Source: Prescottella equi
GTDB lineage: Bacteria; Actinomycetota; Actinomycetes; Mycobacteriales; Mycobacteriaceae
Length of the DNA stretch: 64,000 nt
NCBI RefSeq assembly: GCF_020171745.1
Contig: NZ_JAIVAH010000009.1
Span: 124,001 to 188,000 of the forward strand
Direction: 5' to 3'
Under the pieces are notes generated by a model. That model was given only the letters and a program-made list of their open reading frames with translations, made no database searches and had not been told where the DNA came from. Below are positions 1-7,320 of the stretch, in pieces. Each line of letters starts with the position of its first letter. Within the stretch, counting starts at the first letter, position 1. The position numbers were made by a program, and so were the translations under genes.

Positions 1-507
1 GTGCTCATCGCGCGCGGGCACGAGGTGGGCGGCGGCGACGTCCGCAACGACGTCGGCACCGCGGTGCGGATCGTCTCCCACATCGGGATCGGCGACGGCC
101 GGTACGCGCTGGACTGCGTGGGAGAGGAGCGGATCCGGATCCAGCACTGGCTCGGCGACGACCCGTACCCGCGCGCCGAGATCGAGCCGTGGCCGGTGGA
201 TGCGTCGGGCCGCGCCTCGGACGACCAGCTCCAGCGCCTCACCGACAAGATCACCGAGCTGTACATCTTGCTCACCCGGATCCGGGAGCTGCGCGACGAC
301 CCACCACCCGCGCCGCCGCGCATGTTCGACGTGCTCGAGCGGCCCGGCGACCACCTGTACGCGCTCGCGTCGTGGGTGCCGATGGGGGCGGCGGACAAGT
401 ACGCGGTCCTGGCCGCCGACACCGCGGACGACCGGCACCGGGCGTTGACCGACGCGATCGACAACGCTCGCGAGATCGCCGAATTCCGACTTTCGGGGCG
501 CCGGTGA
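1..507 (+). CDS. LON substrate-binding domain protein, 5'-truncated
   Basis: Stand-alone LON N-terminal (PUA-like) domain protein without a protease domain; this family is common in actinobacteria and its role is not well defined. The visible 168 residues carry the middle and end of the domain: the strand pattern around 'AVRIVSHIGIGDGRYALDCV', an acidic 'RIQHWLGDDPYPRAE' segment and a C-terminal helical part. Full members are usually about 200 residues or more and begin with a hydrophobic Phe-Pro-Leu strand that is missing here, so the GTG at base 1 is almost certainly an internal codon and the gene starts outside the window. It is followed after 62 bases by an SRPBCC gene on the same strand. 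Confidence 0.75.
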   Translation: MLIARGHEVGGGDVRNDVGTAVRIVSHIGIGDGRYALDCVGEERIRIQHWLGDDPYPRAEIEPWPVDASGRASDDQLQRLTDKITELYILLTRIRELRDDPPPAPPRMFDVLERPGDHLYALASWVPMGAADKYAVLAADTADDRHRALTDAIDNAREIAEFRLSGRR

Positions 508-569
508 CGGGCGTCACACGTCGGATGCACTAGCGTCCAACCTCCGGGGAGTCCAGGGGAGGAGAAGAC

Positions 570-1016
570 ATGATTCACGTTCGGCACAAGGCGGTGGCCG
601 TCGTTCCGGTCGATCTCGCGTTCGGTCACATCGACGACTACCGGAACGTGCCCGACTGGATGTTCGGGATCAGCCGGTTCGATCCGATCGGCGACCTCGA
701 CCAGGGTCTGGGCGCCACGTACGACGCGACGATGCAGCTGGGACCCAAGGCGCTGAAGTCGACGGTCGAGGTCACCGAGTGGGAGCGGGACCGGCTCATC
801 ACGCTGTCCTCGGTCGCCGGATTCGGCAACCGGTCCAGCTGGATGTTCACCCCGGTCGGCGACGACCGCACCGAGCTGTCCGTCGACTTCGGCTACGAGC
901 TGCCGGGCGGGCTGGCCGGCAGGGCGCTCGGGAAGTTGATCGAGCCGTTCGTCACCACTGCGATCAAGCAGACCGAGGCGAACCTGCGCAAGCAGATCGA
1001 GGCGCTGGGGCGGTAG
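570..1016 (+). CDS. SRPBCC family (polyketide cyclase/START-like) protein
   Basis: A 148-residue SRPBCC-fold protein of the kind that binds a hydrophobic ligand in a helix-grip pocket; the ligand is unknown. The pattern fits: N-terminal strand 'HVRHKAVAVVPVDLAFGHIDDYRNVPDWM', central strands with 'ATYDATMQLGPKALKSTV', and a long C-terminal helix ending in 'TEANLRKQIEALG'. The start is well set: a purine-rich Shine-Dalgarno at 555-564 precedes ATG 570. A TAGCGT hexamer at 531-536 is a reasonable -10, so the gene probably has its own promoter. The next gene converges on it with one base between the stop codons. No catalytic residues are evident. Confidence 0.8.
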   Translation: MIHVRHKAVAVVPVDLAFGHIDDYRNVPDWMFGISRFDPIGDLDQGLGATYDATMQLGPKALKSTVEVTEWERDRLITLSSVAGFGNRSSWMFTPVGDDRTELSVDFGYELPGGLAGRALGKLIEPFVTTAIKQTEANLRKQIEALGR

Positions 1017-1017
1017 C

Positions 1018-1992
1018 TCAGGCCGAGTGCCGGCCGCGGTAACCCAGTGCGCGGCGGGCGAAGTCGAGGCTGAACGCGATCGTCATGGTCGACTCCTTCA
1101 GCACCGTGCCCATCACCGGGTAGGCGTGGATCTGGCCGCTCCACACGTGCGTCTCGACGGCCTGCCCGGCGTCCTCGAGCAGAGCGGTCATCGCCTCGAC
1201 GTCGGGGCGCATCAGCTCGTACTGCGCGACGCTGAAGAACACCGGCGGGTACACGCGCGGGTCGGCCTCGATCGGCGAATCGGCGCCGACGATCGGGTCC
1301 GGGCCGCCGGCCCACTTGTCCTTGAGCGCCTCGACCTGATTCATCGGCAGGTAGGCGTCGCGGCGCATGTAGTCGGGGTCGTGCTTCTCGAGCGCCAAGT
1401 TGAGCAGCGGCGAGTACCCGATCACCGCGGCCGGGGTCACCATGCCGCGAGTTGCGGCCAGTTCGGCCACCTTCATCGCGAGGTAGCCGCCCGCCGAGTC
1501 GCCGGCGAGGATGATCTTCGTCGGGTCCTCGGCCTTGCCGAGCAGGTCGGTGTACGCGGCCATCGCGTCGTTGATGGACGTGCCGATGCCGCCGTAGGGC
1601 AGCTGCCGGTACTCGACGGAGATCACCGGGATGCCGGCCCGGGCCGCGAGCAGCGCGCACAGGCTGCGGTGAGTGGCCAAGCCGCAGAACACGAATCCGC
1701 CGCCGTGGAAGTACAGGACGGTCGCGCCCGCGAGCGCGTCGGTGGCCTTGCGGTGGTGGCTGATCAGTTCGCTCGGCACCCCACCGAGCGTCATCGGTTC
1801 GATCGTGACGCCCTTGGGCTTGGGTAACCGGTCGACGACCTTCTCGAGATGGCCGAGGGCCGCGATGCCGCGGTCGGTGGTGGGCCACGCCGCGAACAGT
1901 GGTTTGACGAAGATCCGCGCGATCCAGAACACCAGCCAGGCCAGCCAGCTCACCTTCCAGTGCCGGATGATCGTCGTCTCGCGCGTGCGCAT
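1018..1992 (-). CDS. alpha/beta hydrolase, hormone-sensitive-lipase type (esterase)
   Basis: A 324-residue carboxylesterase/lipase of the HSL (GDXG) family. The oxyanion-hole motif HGGGF lies near residue 96 and the nucleophile motif GDSAGG near 165. Candidate acid and base are the Asp in 'ELMRPD' and the His in 'SGQIHAY'. The N-terminus is hydrophobic ('WKVSWLAWLVFWIARIFV'), suggesting membrane association or a short cap. Many homologues in rhodococci and mycobacteria hydrolyse short- to medium-chain acyl esters; the true substrate cannot be read from the sequence. It sits between convergent and tandem neighbours and is probably monocistronic. ATG 1992 gives a full-length family member. Confidence 0.85.
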   Translation of the reverse strand: MRTRETTIIRHWKVSWLAWLVFWIARIFVKPLFAAWPTTDRGIAALGHLEKVVDRLPKPKGVTIEPMTLGGVPSELISHHRKATDALAGATVLYFHGGGFVFCGLATHRSLCALLAARAGIPVISVEYRQLPYGGIGTSINDAMAAYTDLLGKAEDPTKIILAGDSAGGYLAMKVAELAATRGMVTPAAVIGYSPLLNLALEKHDPDYMRRDAYLPMNQVEALKDKWAGGPDPIVGADSPIEADPRVYPPVFFSVAQYELMRPDVEAMTALLEDAGQAVETHVWSGQIHAYPVMGTVLKESTMTIAFSLDFARRALGYRGRHSA

Positions 1993-2077
1993 CGTGCCCC
2001 CAGTCGTCGTTCCCCGCGGGTGGTTAGGCCCACCCCGCCCGCCACCCTAGAGTCCGACGCCGCAACCCGCAGCGACA

Positions 2078-3232
2078 TCAAACCTGTAGCAGCGGAACCA
2101 GGAGTTCGTCGTCGGTGAGCGCGCCGTGCTGGCCCGCCAGCATCGACATCCGCGGTTCGGCCTCGCTGCGGACCACCGCGGTGGCACCGCGGGCGATCAT
2201 CACGACGTCCCCAACCCGGCGCAGCGCGGCCGGGGTGGGGTCCGGTCCCAGCAGCCCGGCGGCGGCGACGTCGTCGCGGGTGCCGACCCAGGCCCGCGGC
2301 CCGAGCAGCTCCCGCCACCGGCTCAGGACGCCGGGGGCGCGCCCGGGTTCGGTGTGCACGTGCCGGCAGCGGGCCTCGCCCGTGAGCGCGACGACCCCAC
2401 TCGACAGCGCCGGCTCCTTGTCGAAGTCGACGCGGTGCGGTGGGTCGACGGACACCATGCCGTGGTCGGCGGTCACCAGCAGGTTCACGTCGGGGCCGAG
2501 GTGCGCGACGAGGTCCTCGACGAACCGGTCGACGATCGTCAGCTGCGCCACCCACGGGTCGCTGCCCGGGCCGTACACGTGGCCGAGGGTGTCGATCTGG
2601 CTCAGGTAGCAGTAGACGAGGGTCCGCTCCCCCGCCGTCGCGGCGTGCACCGTCGAGTGCAGCAGGTCGCCGTATGCGACGGTCCCGACGAACCGGCCAC
2701 CGCGCAGGACTGCGCGGGTGAGTCCGCTTCCGCCGAACTCGCGGGGCAGCACCGTCGTCGCGACCACGTCGGCGGCCGTCGCACGCTCGAAGGCTGTGGG
2801 TGACGGCTGGATCCGCTCCGGCACCACCTGGCCGAGCATGTCGCGGTGGTCGCCGACGCGCTGCCAGCGCAGCCAGTTGAACGGCCCGCCCGCCTCCGCG
2901 ACGTCCGAGACGTACCCGGTGATCCCGTGCCGCCCGGACGGCAGCCCGGTGCCGAACGACGCGAGGCTCGTCGCGGTGGTGGTCGGGAACCCGGCCCGGA
3001 TCGCACGCCCCTCGATGCCGTTGAGGAACGGTGCGGCATCGAGGTTGCGGCGCAGCAGGTTCCAGCCGAGGCCGTCGATCAGCAGCACCACGGTCCGATC
3101 GGACTCGGGCAGGCCCAGCCGGTTCGCCTCATCGGGCACGCCGAGCGAGGCGAGCACCGACGGCAGCACGTCGGCGAGCGTGGGCTCGGCGTACACGTCG
3201 CGCACGGGCAGGTCGTCCGACACGGGAGGCAC
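2078..3232 (-). CDS. alkaline-phosphatase-superfamily nucleotide pyrophosphatase/phosphodiesterase
   Basis: A cytosolic-looking member of the type I phosphodiesterase/nucleotide pyrophosphatase family (alkaline phosphatase superfamily, two divalent metals). Visible motifs are the first metal ligand in 'VVLLIDGLGWNLL', the Thr nucleophile in 'AGFPTTTATSLASFGTG', and the late metal site 'LLVTADHGMVSVD' with a second His further on. No signal peptide is present. The longest frame opens at ATG 3286, but the segment before residue 20 looks non-homologous. GTG 3232 or GTG 3223 ('SDDLPVRDVYAEPTL...') is more likely; neither has a strong Shine-Dalgarno, so the start is uncertain by a few codons. Substrate unknown. 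Confidence 0.8.
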   Translation of the reverse strand: MPPVSDDLPVRDVYAEPTLADVLPSVLASLGVPDEANRLGLPESDRTVVLLIDGLGWNLLRRNLDAAPFLNGIEGRAIRAGFPTTTATSLASFGTGLPSGRHGITGYVSDVAEAGGPFNWLRWQRVGDHRDMLGQVVPERIQPSPTAFERATAADVVATTVLPREFGGSGLTRAVLRGGRFVGTVAYGDLLHSTVHAATAGERTLVYCYLSQIDTLGHVYGPGSDPWVAQLTIVDRFVEDLVAHLGPDVNLLVTADHGMVSVDPPHRVDFDKEPALSSGVVALTGEARCRHVHTEPGRAPGVLSRWRELLGPRAWVGTRDDVAAAGLLGPDPTPAALRRVGDVVMIARGATAVVRSEAEPRMSMLAGQHGALTDDELLVPLLQV

Positions 3233-3353
3233 TCGCAATCGTCGCTCGGCATGCTGGCGTCGCCCCCAACTGTAGGGGCGGCACATCGCGCAGTCGTCTC
3301 GAATGCGAAACCCGACGCCCCGGTGTTACGGCCTTCACCGACCGGACGATGCA

Positions 3354-3566
3354 ATGATCATGAACAAGACCAGAATTGCCGTGACGGTGGGAATTGTCGG
3401 GATACTCGTTCTGCTCGGGGGCGGTGTGGCCGGCGCGAATCCGCCGGGCCCCGACCCGCTCGGCAGCCTGCCGCTCCCCCTCGCCGACGCCGTGCGCGCC
3501 GTCATCGCACCGTTCGTTCAGGCCCTCGTGGACGTCTACAACTTCTGGAGCGGGCTCTCGGGCTGA
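3354..3566 (+). CDS. small secreted hypothetical protein
   Basis: A 70-residue protein (68 if translation begins at the second ATG, 3360). It has a clear export signal: basic start (MNKTR), hydrophobic core 'IAVTVGIVGILVLLGGGVAGA' and a likely Ala-X-Ala-type cleavage before 'NPPGPDPLG'. The mature part is about 40 residues, proline-rich at first, then amphipathic ('LADAVRAVIAPFVQALVDVYNFW'). Small secreted proteins of this kind are common in mycolate-containing actinomycetes, but I recognise no family. No strong ribosome-binding site is seen. It is not linked operonically to gpsA, which has its own upstream spacing. Confidence 0.55.
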   Translation: MIMNKTRIAVTVGIVGILVLLGGGVAGANPPGPDPLGSLPLPLADAVRAVIAPFVQALVDVYNFWSGLSG

Positions 3567-3682
3567 CCCGGCAAATTCGGGCCGGCTCGACAATTGGCGC
3601 CGGAATCGGCACCACGAACGGGTCGGGAGTGCCAACCTGGGTCCATGAGTCCCCGATTCGTCCGTGCACGAGGTGATCACTG

Positions 3683-4690
3683 ATGGCCCGACCGGTCCGC
3701 GTCGTCGTCCTCGGGTCCGGGTCGTGGGGCACCACGGTGGCCAAGCTCGCGGCCCACAACACCCCCACGCTGCTGTGGTCGCGCAACCCCGAGACCGCCG
3801 ACGAGATCAACACCGAGCACCGCAACTCGCGCTACCTCGGCGAGCACGAGCTGCCGGAGAGCCTGCGGGCGACGTCGGACATCGTCGAGGCCGCGAACGA
3901 GGCCGACGTGCTGGTGGTGGGGGTGCCGTCGCACGCCATCCGCAGCACGCTGGGCCTGATCTCCAACGACGTGCGCGCGTGGGTGCCCGTGCTCTCGCTC
4001 GCGAAGGGCCTCGAACCGGGCACCCGGCAGCGGCCCACCGAGGTGATCTCCGAATGTCTGCCCGGCCACCCGGTCGGACTGCTCGCCGGCCCGAACATCG
4101 CCCGCGAGATCGCCGACGGCCTGGCCGCCGCATCGGTGGTCGCGACGCAGGACGAGGACGTCGCGACAGCGCTGCAACCGCTGTTCGCGTCCAAGGTCTT
4201 CCGCGTCTACCGCAACACCGACGTGCTCGGCTGCGAGCTGGGCGGTGTGCTCAAGAACATCGTGGCGATCGCGTCGGGCATGGCCGACGGCCTGGGCGTC
4301 GGCGACAACACCCGCGCGATGGTCCTGGCCCGCGGTCTCGCCGAGATGACCCGGCTCGGCGAGGCGATGGGCGCCAACCCGCGCACGTTCGCCGGACTCA
4401 CGGGCGTCGGTGACCTCATCGCCACGTGCATGAGCCCGGCGTCGCGCAACCGGCGCGTCGGCGAGGCCATCGCGCGCGGGCTCACCGTCGACGAGGCGGT
4501 GGAGAAGCTGGGGCAGGTGGCCGAGGGCGTCAAGACCGCGCCGACCGTGATGGAACTGGCCCGCGACTACGACGTCGAGATGCCGATCGCCGCCGAGGTG
4601 GAGGCCGTCGTCGCCGGACGCCGGACACCCGAGGAGGCCTACCGTGGCCTGCGGAAAGTCCAGGCGGGCGGCGAGGACGAGGTGGCCTGA
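3683..4690 (+). CDS. gpsA: NAD(P)H-dependent glycerol-3-phosphate dehydrogenase
   Basis: Reduces dihydroxyacetone phosphate to sn-glycerol 3-phosphate for phospholipid synthesis; cytosolic. The 335 residues match the normal length of bacterial GpsA. The Rossmann motif GSGSWGTT is at 11-18. The family signatures '[21 protein letters not shown]' (catalytic domain entry) and '[27 protein letters not shown]' with its catalytic Lys are present, followed by '[23 protein letters not shown]'. The start ATG 3683 follows a 'GAGGTGATC' purine tract. It lies alone between a small secreted protein and a flavin monooxygenase. Confidence 0.95.
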   Translation: MARPVRVVVLGSGSWGTTVAKLAAHNTPTLLWSRNPETADEINTEHRNSRYLGEHELPESLRATSDIVEAANEADVLVVGVPSHAIRSTLGLISNDVRAWVPVLSLAKGLEPGTRQRPTEVISECLPGHPVGLLAGPNIAREIADGLAAASVVATQDEDVATALQPLFASKVFRVYRNTDVLGCELGGVLKNIVAIASGMADGLGVGDNTRAMVLARGLAEMTRLGEAMGANPRTFAGLTGVGDLIATCMSPASRNRRVGEAIARGLTVDEAVEKLGQVAEGVKTAPTVMELARDYDVEMPIAAEVEAVVAGRRTPEEAYRGLRKVQAGGEDEVA

Positions 4691-4708
4691 CCGGCCCGAC
4701 CGATTTGT

Positions 4709-4725
4709 CTTGAACACCGTTCAAG
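4709..4725. promoter_or_regulatory. palindromic operator upstream of the flavin monooxygenase
   Basis: A perfect 7-base dyad with a 3-base centre: CTTGAAC ACC GTTCAAG. Size and symmetry are typical of TetR-family operators in mycobacteria and rhodococci. It lies 52 bases before ATG 4778. No TetR gene is adjacent, so the regulator, if any, is encoded elsewhere. Confidence 0.6.
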
Positions 4726-4777
4726 TTGCACACTGCTGACGTCAGGCGGTGAGGGGAGCGCTGCGGGAACCTCACGG

Positions 4778-6271
4778 ATGGGATGCAGCGTGTCGGAGTC
4801 GGTTCGTCATACCCGGGTGCTGATCGTCGGCGCCGGATTCGCCGGACTCGGCATGGCCCTGCAACTCGCCCGCCGCGGCGAGCGCGACTTCCTGATCCTG
4901 GAGCAGGCCGACGCCGTGGGCGGCACCTGGCGGCAGAACACCTATCCGGGCTGCGAGTGCGACATCCCGTCGGTGCTGTACTCGTATTCGTTTGCCCCCA
5001 AGACGGATTGGACGTCTTCCCACGCCGCGCAGCCGGAGATCCTGGACTACCTGTCCGAGCTGACGGACCGGCACGACCTGGCCGATCACCTCGAGTTCGG
5101 CACCGAGGTGGCCGGGGCGCAGTGGGACGAGTCCGACTGCCGCTGGCATGTTTTCGACAAGACCGGACGCGAGTTCGTGGCGCAGTACCTGGTGATGGCG
5201 TCCGGGGCCCTGAACGTGCCGCGCATCCCGAAGCTGCCCGGCGCCGAGACGTTCGCGGGCGCGAGCATGCACTCGGCGGCCTGGCGCGACGACGTCGACC
5301 TCACCGGCAAGCGGGTGGCGCTGATCGGCACCGGCGCCAGCGGCGTCCAGTTGGCACCGCACCTCGCCGAGCGCGCGGCCGAGCTCCACGTCTTCCAGCG
5401 CACCCCGGCCTGGATCCTGCCGCGCCGGAGGTTCCGTGCCGCGGTCGCGGCGAGCCGACGGAGCACGCTGGCGCGCAGGCTGTTCCGCGCGGTCACCTAC
5501 TGGGGCGGCGAGGTGCTCGGCGTCGGGCTCGGCCGTCCGCGACTGCTCGAGCGCACCCAGGCCCGCGCCCTCGCCCACCTGCGCAAGCAGGTGCCCGACG
5601 CGGCCCTGCGCGACGCGCTGACCCCCGACTACCGCATCGGCTGCAAGCGGATCCTGCGCTCCAACGACTTCTATCCCACGCTGACCCGCCCGGACACCAC
5701 CCTGGTCACCGACCCGGTCACCGCGATCCACCCGGACGGGATCGAGACCGCTGACGGCACCCGCCGCGACGTCGACGTCATCGTGTACGCCACCGGGTTC
5801 CGCGTCGCGGGCGCGATGAACCGCATGCACCTGGTCGGCCGCGGCGGCGTCAGCCTGCTCGAACGCTGGCAGCGCGACGGCGTCCGCACCCACCTGGGCG
5901 TCACGATGTCCGGGATGCCCAACGCGTTCTTCCTGTCCGGCCCCAACACCGGCCTGGGCCACAATTCGGTGATCGTGATGATCGAGGCGCAGATCGCGCA
6001 CGCGCTCGACGCGATGCGCCTGGCCGAACAGCACGGCGCGGGCGCCGTCGAGGTCCGCGCCGACGCCCAGAACTCGTTCGATGCGTCTCTGCGGGAACGG
6101 CTCTCGCGCGGCGTGTGGAGCACCGGTGGCTGCGCCAGCTGGTACCTGGACGCCCGCGGGTCCAACCACGCGCTGTGGCCGGGTTCGTCGTGGGACTACC
6201 GGCGGCGCACCCGGGTCGTCGATCCCGCCGACTACGAGTTGCTCCGCGCCGAATCGGAGCCGGCGGCCTGA
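4778..6271 (+). CDS. flavin-containing monooxygenase, Baeyer-Villiger type
   Basis: A 497-residue FAD/NADPH class B monooxygenase. The FAD-binding motif GAGFAG is at 18-23, the 'GGTWRQNTYPGCECDIPS' segment follows, and the signature F-x-G-x3-H-x3-W appears as 'FAGASMHSAAW' near 157-168. The NADPH motif 'GTGASG' follows near 186. The variant FxGxxxHxxxW and the YPGxxCDxPS stretch place it with Baeyer-Villiger monooxygenases and related N-hydroxylating enzymes rather than eukaryotic-type FMOs. These insert oxygen next to a ketone; the substrate is not predictable here. A palindromic operator precedes it, suggesting induction by substrate. There is no partner hydrolase in direct operon. Confidence 0.85.
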   Translation: MGCSVSESVRHTRVLIVGAGFAGLGMALQLARRGERDFLILEQADAVGGTWRQNTYPGCECDIPSVLYSYSFAPKTDWTSSHAAQPEILDYLSELTDRHDLADHLEFGTEVAGAQWDESDCRWHVFDKTGREFVAQYLVMASGALNVPRIPKLPGAETFAGASMHSAAWRDDVDLTGKRVALIGTGASGVQLAPHLAERAAELHVFQRTPAWILPRRRFRAAVAASRRSTLARRLFRAVTYWGGEVLGVGLGRPRLLERTQARALAHLRKQVPDAALRDALTPDYRIGCKRILRSNDFYPTLTRPDTTLVTDPVTAIHPDGIETADGTRRDVDVIVYATGFRVAGAMNRMHLVGRGGVSLLERWQRDGVRTHLGVTMSGMPNAFFLSGPNTGLGHNSVIVMIEAQIAHALDAMRLAEQHGAGAVEVRADAQNSFDASLRERLSRGVWSTGGCASWYLDARGSNHALWPGSSWDYRRRTRVVDPADYELLRAESEPAA

Positions 6272-6289
6272 CGAGGTCGGAGAAAATGG

Positions 6290-6320
6290 TTGGACGCGAT
6301 CCGGCGCCGGTTGCTAGCGT
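6290..6320 (+). promoter_or_regulatory. probable promoter of the leader-peptide/hydrolase transcript
   Basis: TTGGAC at 6290-6295 and TAGCGT at 6315-6320, spaced 19 bases, resemble a primary sigma-factor promoter of this group. The spacer is slightly long. Transcription would begin near 6327, leaving a roughly 30-base leader before the short ORF at 6358. Confidence 0.45.
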
Positions 6321-6357
6321 GTCCGCGACCGTGACTTCACGCCAGGAGGTGAGACCC

Positions 6358-6417
6358 ATGTACGCAACGAACATGTGGGCGCTCCCACTCGTGTGCACGG
6401 TCGGGCGATTGACGTAG
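6358..6417 (+). CDS. short leader peptide (19 aa)
   Basis: An ORF of 19 codons (MYATNMWALPLVCTVGRLT) with one of the best Shine-Dalgarno sequences in the window (AGGAGGTGAG at 6344-6353, four bases before the ATG). The stop TAG abuts a GTG in the hydrolase frame. It has no signal peptide or domain. Its strong translation signal, tiny size and the inverted repeat spanning its end suggest a regulatory leader rather than a functional protein. It could instead be a genuine micro-protein. Confidence 0.5.
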   Translation: MYATNMWALPLVCTVGRLT

Positions 6418-6434
6418 GTGTCGCCGGGAGCGCC
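6378..6434 (+). promoter_or_regulatory. hairpin spanning the leader-peptide stop codon
   Basis: Perfect 9-base inverted repeat: GGCGCTCCC at 6378-6386 and GGGAGCGCC at 6426-6434, loop 39 bases. The left arm lies within the leader peptide and the right arm between its stop and the hydrolase ATG at 6466. A ribosome translating the leader would disrupt the left arm, so the stem could couple leader translation to expression of the hydrolase. Confidence 0.4.
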
Positions 6435-6465
6435 GAAATTCAAGGCACTCCCGAAAGGCCACACC

Positions 6466-7227
6466 ATGCATTTCACTTCCGAGACATCGTCGAACGGTGT
6501 CGTCGAACGCACCTTCACCCTGGACGAGATCACCGGCGTGCTCTGGTCGCCCGCATCCGGAACCGGCGGCGGGCCGCTGCTGCTGTCGGGGCATTCCGGC
6601 GGTATGCACAAGCGGGCGCCGGGGCTGGTGGCCGGCGCGCTACACAGCGTCGCCGCCCACGGGTTCACCGTCGCCGCCATCGACGCACCCGGGCACGGCG
6701 ACCGCCCGCGAAGCGTCGAGGATCAACGGCGGGTGGACGCGATCCATCGGGCCCGGGCGGCGGGCGAGCCGCTCGCCCCGATCGTCGTCGAACACAACAT
6801 GTCGGTGGCCGAGCGCGCGGTGCCGGAATGGCAGGCAACCCTGGACGCGCTGCAGGCGCTGCCCGAGATCGGCGCCGACGCGCAGATCGGCTACGGCGGA
6901 ATGACGTTGGGCGTCACCACCGGGCTGCTGCTGGCGGCCGCCGACCCCCGGGTCGCCGCGCTGAGCCTCGGTGCGGTGTTCGTGAACGACGCCCTGATCG
7001 AGGTGGCACGACGGGTCACCGTCCCGGTCGAGTACCGGATTCCGTGGGACGACGAGGAAATCGAGCGCGCCTCCGGGCTGGCCCTGTTCGACGCCTTCGC
7101 CTCCACCGATAAGGCCCTGCACGCCCACCCGGGCCGGTACTTCGAGGTGCCCGAGCACGAGCGCGACAGCTCGGCCCGATTCTTCGCCCGGCATCTCGGC
7201 CGGACCGCCGGCGCGACATCGGACTGA
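6466..7227 (+). CDS. alpha/beta-hydrolase-fold protein with Thr in the nucleophile elbow
   Basis: A 253-residue alpha/beta-hydrolase-like protein. The oxyanion segment 'LLLSGHSGGMH' and the 'AIDAPGHGDRPR' turn are normal for the fold. The nucleophile elbow reads 'GYGGMTLG', that is G-x-T-x-G, where Ser is expected. A late acidic/His region ('FEVPEHERDSSARFFARHLG') could supply the base. The change may mean altered or lost esterase activity. ATG 6466 is preferred over the upstream in-frame GTG 6418 because GAAAGG lies a few bases before it and the conserved fold begins after it. It is controlled by the short leader ORF region upstream. Confidence 0.7.
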   Translation: MHFTSETSSNGVVERTFTLDEITGVLWSPASGTGGGPLLLSGHSGGMHKRAPGLVAGALHSVAAHGFTVAAIDAPGHGDRPRSVEDQRRVDAIHRARAAGEPLAPIVVEHNMSVAERAVPEWQATLDALQALPEIGADAQIGYGGMTLGVTTGLLLAAADPRVAALSLGAVFVNDALIEVARRVTVPVEYRIPWDDEEIERASGLALFDAFASTDKALHAHPGRYFEVPEHERDSSARFFARHLGRTAGATSD

Positions 7228-7232
7228 CGTGA

Positions 7233-7276
7233 GGCGGTGTCGGCGTCCGACCCTCGTGCCGGACGCCGACACCGCC
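7233..7276. terminator. bidirectional terminator hairpin
   Basis: Perfect 17-base stem (7233-7249 with 7260-7276) and 10-base loop, located between the convergent ends of the hydrolase (7227) and the M23-like lipoprotein (7321). There is no clear U-run, as is common for terminators in high-GC actinobacteria. Confidence 0.75.
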
Positions 7277-7320
7277 ACCAAGCGGCCGGTGGGGCCTGGC
7301 GGCGGATAGCGACTTGGGGG

